A DNA stretch of 28,942 nucleotides from Chloroflexota bacterium (GTDB lineage: Bacteria > Chloroflexota > UBA6077). Position numbers and translations under genes: made by a program. Below the pieces are notes generated by a model. It was given only the letters and a program-made list of their open reading frames with translations. It was not told where the DNA came from and ran no database searches. The DNA lies in the NCBI GenBank assembly GCA_021806765.1, contig JAJZQR010000031.1, positions 1 through 28,942 on the forward strand, read 5' to 3'. Below, piece by piece: positions 25,627-28,942 of this stretch; the stretch's first letter is position 1; the number at the start of each line of letters is the position of its first letter.

Positions 25627-27234
25627 TCAGCTTCTGCCAAGCGCCAGGGTCTCGGATAGCAGGGTGGCGGCTCGCTGCTCCAGGGATGCCACCTCAGACT
25701 CCAGGGCCTCCGGCTGCTGCTCTGGTCCCAGAGAAGGGAGGTTCACCCGAACGTTCAGGGCCGCCCCCAGGACCGCCGCGTGGCCGGCCAGGGCCGCGAC
25801 GCAGGCATCGGTTCGGGCTACAGGGTTCCCCAGCCGCGCTGCCTCCAGGGCCAGCTCCATGGCCGCAAGGGATGTGCGGGCGCTCTCCATCGGCACCTGG
25901 GCAGCCCGCAGGGAAGCCTCCTGCAGCCGCGCGGCCCCATCCGGACCACCGCCTCTTGCCTGGCGGGCTGCCTCCATGTAGGCCAGATAGGCAGCCGAAT
26001 CCGCATCGACCAGATCCAGAAGCCGAGCGCGCAGCGCCTCCGCCCGCCCCTCCAGATCCTTCATCTTGCCTTCCACTGTGGCGAACCTCTTGCGGCCGAG
26101 GGTCAGCCGGGTGACCATGGTCACCAACGCCGCGGATAGAGCACCCATCAGTGCGGAGACACTGCCACCACCTGGGACCGCTTCCGATGAGGCCACCCGC
26201 GAGGAGAATCCCGCGGCGGTCTCCTCCACCAGAGGGTGCAGAGACGCGACATGTCGCGTCTCTACGAGCGGGGTTTGCGGTGTCCCCAAACTGCCTTCTT
26301 CCTTCTTCTCCCCCGATAGGGTGGGGGAGGACATCTCCTCCAGCAAGCGATACTCCAGCACCTGGGAACGAGAGAAGGAGTTGAGCTGCAGGTAGTGCTC
26401 CGCCGCGTCCAGCAGGGCGTCGGCCGAGACCAGCCCGACCACCTCGCTCTCCACGGTGGTGACCCCGTAGCGGGCCGCCTCCGAGCGGATCATCTCCACC
26501 ACTCGATGGACGGGGGTACCCGCGGTGTTGACCAGGTTCATAGAGACGTGGACCCGACCGGCCTCATTGGCGGCGATTCCCAACGCCTTCACGTAGCGAA
26601 GGCCGCCGGCCTGGTGGCGCACCGCTTTGGCAATCGCCTTGGCAATCAACTGGTCCGACGTGTTCAGGTAGACGTTGTAGGCCACCAGCAGGTGGCGGGC
26701 GCCGACGGCCACGGACCCGGCCGAGGGGTGCAGGGCGTTGGGGCCGAAGTCGGGCGTCCGAGCGGGATCTCTGCCCACCAGCTTCAGAAGCCCCTCGAAC
26801 TGGGGTCCCCTTATGTCCGCCAGATTCTTCCGGTCGGGGCGGGTCGCGGCCTCCTCGTACAGGTAGACGGGGATAGAGAGTTCGCGACCGATGCGCTCGC
26901 CCACCTGGCGAGCCAGGGCGACGCAGCCGGCCATATCGACGCCCCGGATAGGGATGAAGGGGACGACATCCGCCGCGCCCATGCGAGGATGCTCCCCCCG
27001 ATGGTGGCGCAGGTCGATCAGTTTCGCCGCCTCCGCCACCCCCCGGAAGGCGGCCTCGCCGACCGCCTCGGGGTTCCCGATGATGGTCACCACCGACCGG
27101 TTGTGGCCGGCGTCCATGCTCTTATCCAGCAGCCGGACCCCCGGCACCGCCGTCATGGCGGCGACGATCCGGTCGACGACAGCATCGTCCCTACCCTCGC
27201 TGAAGTTGGGTACGCACTCTACCAGGCCAGGCAT
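25627..27234 (-). CDS. Bifunctional formiminotransferase-cyclodeaminase (FTCD)
   Basis: A 535-residue fusion from ATG 27234 (GGAGG eight bases upstream). Residues 1-~300 are glutamate formiminotransferase: 'MPGLVECVPNFSEGRDDAVV', then LRHHRGEHPRMGAADVVPFI with the catalytic His of HPRMGA, and 'PNALHPSAGSVAVGARHLLV'. Residues ~345-535 are formimidoyltetrahydrofolate cyclodeaminase (EAVPGGGSVSALMGALSAAL). The enzyme moves the formimino group from N-formimino-glutamate to tetrahydrofolate, then releases ammonia to give methenyl-THF, the last steps of histidine breakdown. This vertebrate-like fusion is less common than separate genes. The linker (~305-345) is encoded by repeat DNA. The gene lies downstream of hutI on the same strand. 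Confidence 0.93.
   Translation of the reverse strand: MPGLVECVPNFSEGRDDAVVDRIVAAMTAVPGVRLLDKSMDAGHNRSVVTIIGNPEAVGEAAFRGVAEAAKLIDLRHHRGEHPRMGAADVVPFIPIRGVDMAGCVALARQVGERIGRELSIPVYLYEEAATRPDRKNLADIRGPQFEGLLKLVGRDPARTPDFGPNALHPSAGSVAVGARHLLVAYNVYLNTSDQLIAKAIAKAVRHQAGGLRYVKALGIAANEAGRVHVSMNLVNTAGTPVHRVVEMIRSEAARYGVTTVESEVVGLVSADALLDAAEHYLQLNSFSRSQVLEYRLLEEMSSPTLSGEKKEEGSLGTPQTPLVETRHVASLHPLVEETAAGFSSRVASSEAVPGGGSVSALMGALSAALVTMVTRLTLGRKRFATVEGKMKDLEGRAEALRARLLDLVDADSAAYLAYMEAARQARGGGPDGAARLQEASLRAAQVPMESARTSLAAMELALEAARLGNPVARTDACVAALAGHAAVLGAALNVRVNLPSLGPEQQPEALESEVASLEQRAATLLSETLALGRS
26240..26263. repeat. 24-bp palindrome inside the FTCD linker
   Basis: Half-site AGAGACGCGACA followed by its reverse complement. 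On the coding strand it translates to about LVETRHVASLH, between the two enzyme domains. About 40 bases further along the plus strand, a CCCCCGATAGGGTGGGGG stretch (26309-26326) is another palindromic word. The repeat keeps the frame open. Confidence 0.88.
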
Positions 27235-27269
27235 ACAGTCCGCCTCCAACACGCTCAACGCAACTACCT

Positions 27270-27338
27270 GTAGTAACGACTTCAGTCGTTCATTACCTGG
27301 TTACGAGAAAGAGAACGAACGACTAAAGTCGTTACTAC
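27270..27338. repeat. GTAGTAACGACT inverted repeat between FTCD and hutI
   Basis: Arms 27270-27291 (GTAGTAACGACTTCAGTCGT, then TC) and 27317-27338 (GAACGACTAAAGTCGTTACT, then AC) are near-perfect reverse complements, and each arm is itself a small hairpin. The right arm contains the hutI stop codon (TAG on the minus strand, 27337-27335). Confidence 0.88.
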
Positions 27339-28600
27339 GAGTCCCACACCACGCGGCCGTCCTTCAGGACGGTGCGGACCAGGTTCCGGCCGAACCAGTA
27401 GGCCAGGTGGACGTGGGAGGGCGCCTCCAGGATCACCACGTCGGCCCGCTTCCCGGGCTCCAGACTGCCGACCTCATCGCCCAGCCCCACGGCGCAGGCC
27501 GCGTTCAACGTCCCCGCCACGATGGCCTCCGCGGGGGTGAGCAGCCGTCGGAGGCAGGCCAGACTCAGGATCAGGGGCATCGACAGGATCGGACAGCTAC
27601 CGGGGTTGAAGTCGGTAGCCAGGGCCACCGGCACGCCCGCCTCGATCATCCGCCGGGCCGGCGCCCAGGTGGTCTCCATCAGCATCAGCGCCGCCCCCGG
27701 CAGCAGCACCGCGATGGTCCCCGCCCCCGCCAGGGCCGCGATGTCCTCCTCCGTCGCGTGCTCCAGGTGGTCGGCAGAGACAGCACCCAACTCCGCCGCC
27801 AGCCTGGCTCCCCCCAGGGAGGACTTCTGCTCCGCGTGGATCTTGGGGACGAGGCCGTGGGCGAGCCCGGCCTCCAGCACCCGCCGGCTCTGCTCCACCG
27901 AGAAGGCCCCTCGCTCGCAGAAGACGTCGCAGTAGCGGGCCAGTCCGCCGGCGGCGACCAGGGGGATCATCTCCCGGACCACCAGATCCACGTACTCCTC
28001 GGGCTTCTCCCGGTACTCGGGCGGGACTGCGTGAGCCCCGAGGAAGGTGCCCACCACCCGCTGCGGCCCCTGCCGGCCCAAGGCGGCCGCGACCCTCAGC
28101 ATCTTCAATTCGCCCTCGGTGGAGAGACCGTAGCCGCTCTTGATCTCCACCGTGGTGGTGCCGTGGCGCAGCATCTCCCGCAGATAGCCCCGCGCCCGCT
28201 CCTCCAACTGCTCCGCAGAGGCAGCCCGCGTCGCCCGCACGGTGCTCAGGATCCCGCCACCGGCGGCCAGGATCGCCAGGTAGTCGGCCCCCTCCAGGCG
28301 ACGGGCGAACTCGTCGGCCCGGTCCCCCGCGAAGACGGCGTGGGTGTGGGGGTCCACGAAGCCGGGGAGCACCGTCCGGCCTGAGGCGTCGATCACCCGA
28401 GCACCGGGCGCCAGATCCACAGAGTCGCGCACCCGGGCGGTGGCGTCCACCATCAGGATCCGGCCGTCCTCCCCCGCAGCCAGGGCGCCGTCGTGGATCA
28501 GGCCCAACTCGCCCTGGGCGGCTCCTTTCCGCGGACCGGCCGGCCCGGCCAGGGTGACCAGCTCCGCAGCATGTTCTACTAGGAGGATTGCCCGGCTCAT
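27335..28600 (-). CDS. hutI: Imidazolonepropionase
   Basis: A 421-residue amidohydrolase from ATG 28600 (GAGGGTGAG just upstream; an upstream in-frame Met lies in repeat DNA). It hydrolyses 4-imidazolone-5-propionate to N-formimino-L-glutamate, third step of histidine degradation, in the cytoplasm. Marks: VLPGFVDPHTHAVFAGDRAD with the metal HTH pair and AGDR loop, 'GTTTVEIKSGYGLSTEGELK', IHAEQ with metal/substrate His, SADHLEH, and ALATDFNPGSCP with the metal Asp. Its product is the substrate of the FTCD encoded next on the strand. hutH and hutU are not in the window. The stop codon is supplied by the following repeat. Confidence 0.95.
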   Translation of the reverse strand: MSRAILLVEHAAELVTLAGPAGPRKGAAQGELGLIHDGALAAGEDGRILMVDATARVRDSVDLAPGARVIDASGRTVLPGFVDPHTHAVFAGDRADEFARRLEGADYLAILAAGGGILSTVRATRAASAEQLEERARGYLREMLRHGTTTVEIKSGYGLSTEGELKMLRVAAALGRQGPQRVVGTFLGAHAVPPEYREKPEEYVDLVVREMIPLVAAGGLARYCDVFCERGAFSVEQSRRVLEAGLAHGLVPKIHAEQKSSLGGARLAAELGAVSADHLEHATEEDIAALAGAGTIAVLLPGAALMLMETTWAPARRMIEAGVPVALATDFNPGSCPILSMPLILSLACLRRLLTPAEAIVAGTLNAACAVGLGDEVGSLEPGKRADVVILEAPSHVHLAYWFGRNLVRTVLKDGRVVWDS

Positions 28601-28762
28601 CTCACCCTCACCCCGTGACGCGACCTGGCGCAGCGTCTCGCCTCTCCCAGAGGAAGAGGGAGAGGGAAAGCACTCAGCACTCAGCACTCAGCACCCAGAA
28701 CCCAGAACTCAGAACCCAGAACTCAGAACTCAGAACCCAGAACCCAGAACTCAGAACCCAGC
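28601..28762. repeat. Repeat tract upstream of hutI with tandem 'actcag/acccag' units
   Basis: 28640-28667 has a CCTCTCCCAGAGGAAGAGGG-type palindromic word. From about 28669 to 28762 there is a tandem run of seven-base-like units (cactcag, then cccagaa/ctcagaa), all on one strand. This is the single-armed form of the word repeats that make hairpins elsewhere in the window. It lies between livF and hutI. Confidence 0.85.
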
Positions 28763-28768
28763 GCCCCC

Positions 28769-28942
28769 TCAGGCTCCCATCCCGAGGTAGGCTCGGCGCA
28801 CCTCGGGGTTGCCGGCCAGTTCGGCGGCCGGGGCGTGGAAGGTGAGGAGACCAGCCTCCAGGACGTAGCCGCGATCCGCCACCTGCAGCGCCTTTCGAGC
28901 GTTCTGCTCCACCAGCAGGATGGTCACCCCCTGCCGCTTCAA
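28769..28942 (-). CDS. livF: Branched-chain amino acid ABC transporter ATPase LivF, C-terminal part
   Basis: The last 57 codons of a minus-strand gene entering from the right edge. It reads 'LKRQGVTILLVEQNARKALQ', then VADRGYVLEAG and ends NPEVRRAYLGMGA. The VTILLVEQN segment is the strand preceding the H/Q-loop of LivF-type ATPases, and the E-V-R-x-A-Y-L-G ending is the LivF signature tail. LivF pairs with LivG to power high-affinity uptake of leucine-type or other amino acids. Being upstream of hutI on the same strand, it may belong to an amino-acid uptake and breakdown cluster. Confidence 0.92.
   Translation of the reverse strand: MKRQGVTILLVEQNARKALQVADRGYVLEAGLLTFHAPAAELAGNPEVRRAYLGMGA

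Noticed and set aside
28669..28762. CRISPR array
   Set aside because: The repeats are short contiguous tandem words with no unique spacers of constant length, and no cas genes are nearby.

Overview
The window reads as one GC-rich bacterial chromosome segment, most likely from Chloroflexota or a similar deep lineage. That placement is an inference from Ala/Pro/Thr-rich lipoprotein linkers, the gene content and the many intergenic palindromes; no taxonomic search was possible. Protein genes use the standard code, and most have strong GGAGG-type ribosome binding sites.

Layout. 1-2.9 kb (minus strand): a GNAT acetyltransferase cut by the window edge, a broken GNAT fragment, a TolB-like propeller lipoprotein, a small membrane protein and a disrupted membrane-protein gene. 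Then tRNA-Gln(TTG), an M24 'pita-bread' protein with degenerate metal ligands, and Hsp20. 5.2-9.0 kb (plus strand): a small unknown gene and a pyruvate/2-oxoacid dehydrogenase operon (E1 alpha, E1 beta, E2; no E3). 9.6-12.9 kb (plus strand): a stress/ribosome cluster (triple-BON protein, BCAM0308/NMD3-like protein, HPF-type hibernation factor) and an M20 peptidase. 13.0-17.85 kb (minus strand): a 16S-23S rRNA operon with no 5S gene and no spacer tRNA. 18.2-19.6 kb (plus strand): a second triple-BON protein and dCTP deaminase. 19.7-24.1 kb (minus strand): a tripartite tricarboxylate transporter with two paralogous binding proteins and one TctB/TctA pair. 24.9-28.9 kb: an RraA-like aldolase (plus strand), then on the minus strand a fused formiminotransferase-cyclodeaminase, imidazolonepropionase (histidine degradation) and the C-terminus of LivF.

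The standout is the rRNA operon. Lengths, secondary structure, sarcin-ricin loop and both pre-rRNA processing stems look intact. Yet by hand alignment to E. coli numbering, many near-universal tRNA- and mRNA-contacting nucleotides are replaced in both subunits: A1492/A1493, C1054, G926, G966, 1397-1400, A1408 and the anti-Shine-Dalgarno in 16S; A1913, the P-loop G2251/G2252, C2452, U2585 and A2602 in 23S. Several helices around these sites carry paired compensatory changes (530 pseudoknot, h28, h44, H69, H80), so simple decay is a poor explanation. Because the window's own genes carry canonical Shine-Dalgarno sequences, this operon is probably a structurally constrained rRNA paralogue and not the main translating ribosome. 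That last step is inference.

A second theme is dense repeats: long palindromes, two CGTCA-ended inverted-repeat elements and word-like hairpins. They sit in nearly every intergenic gap, inside the 23S gene, and in frame in the linker of the FTCD fusion.
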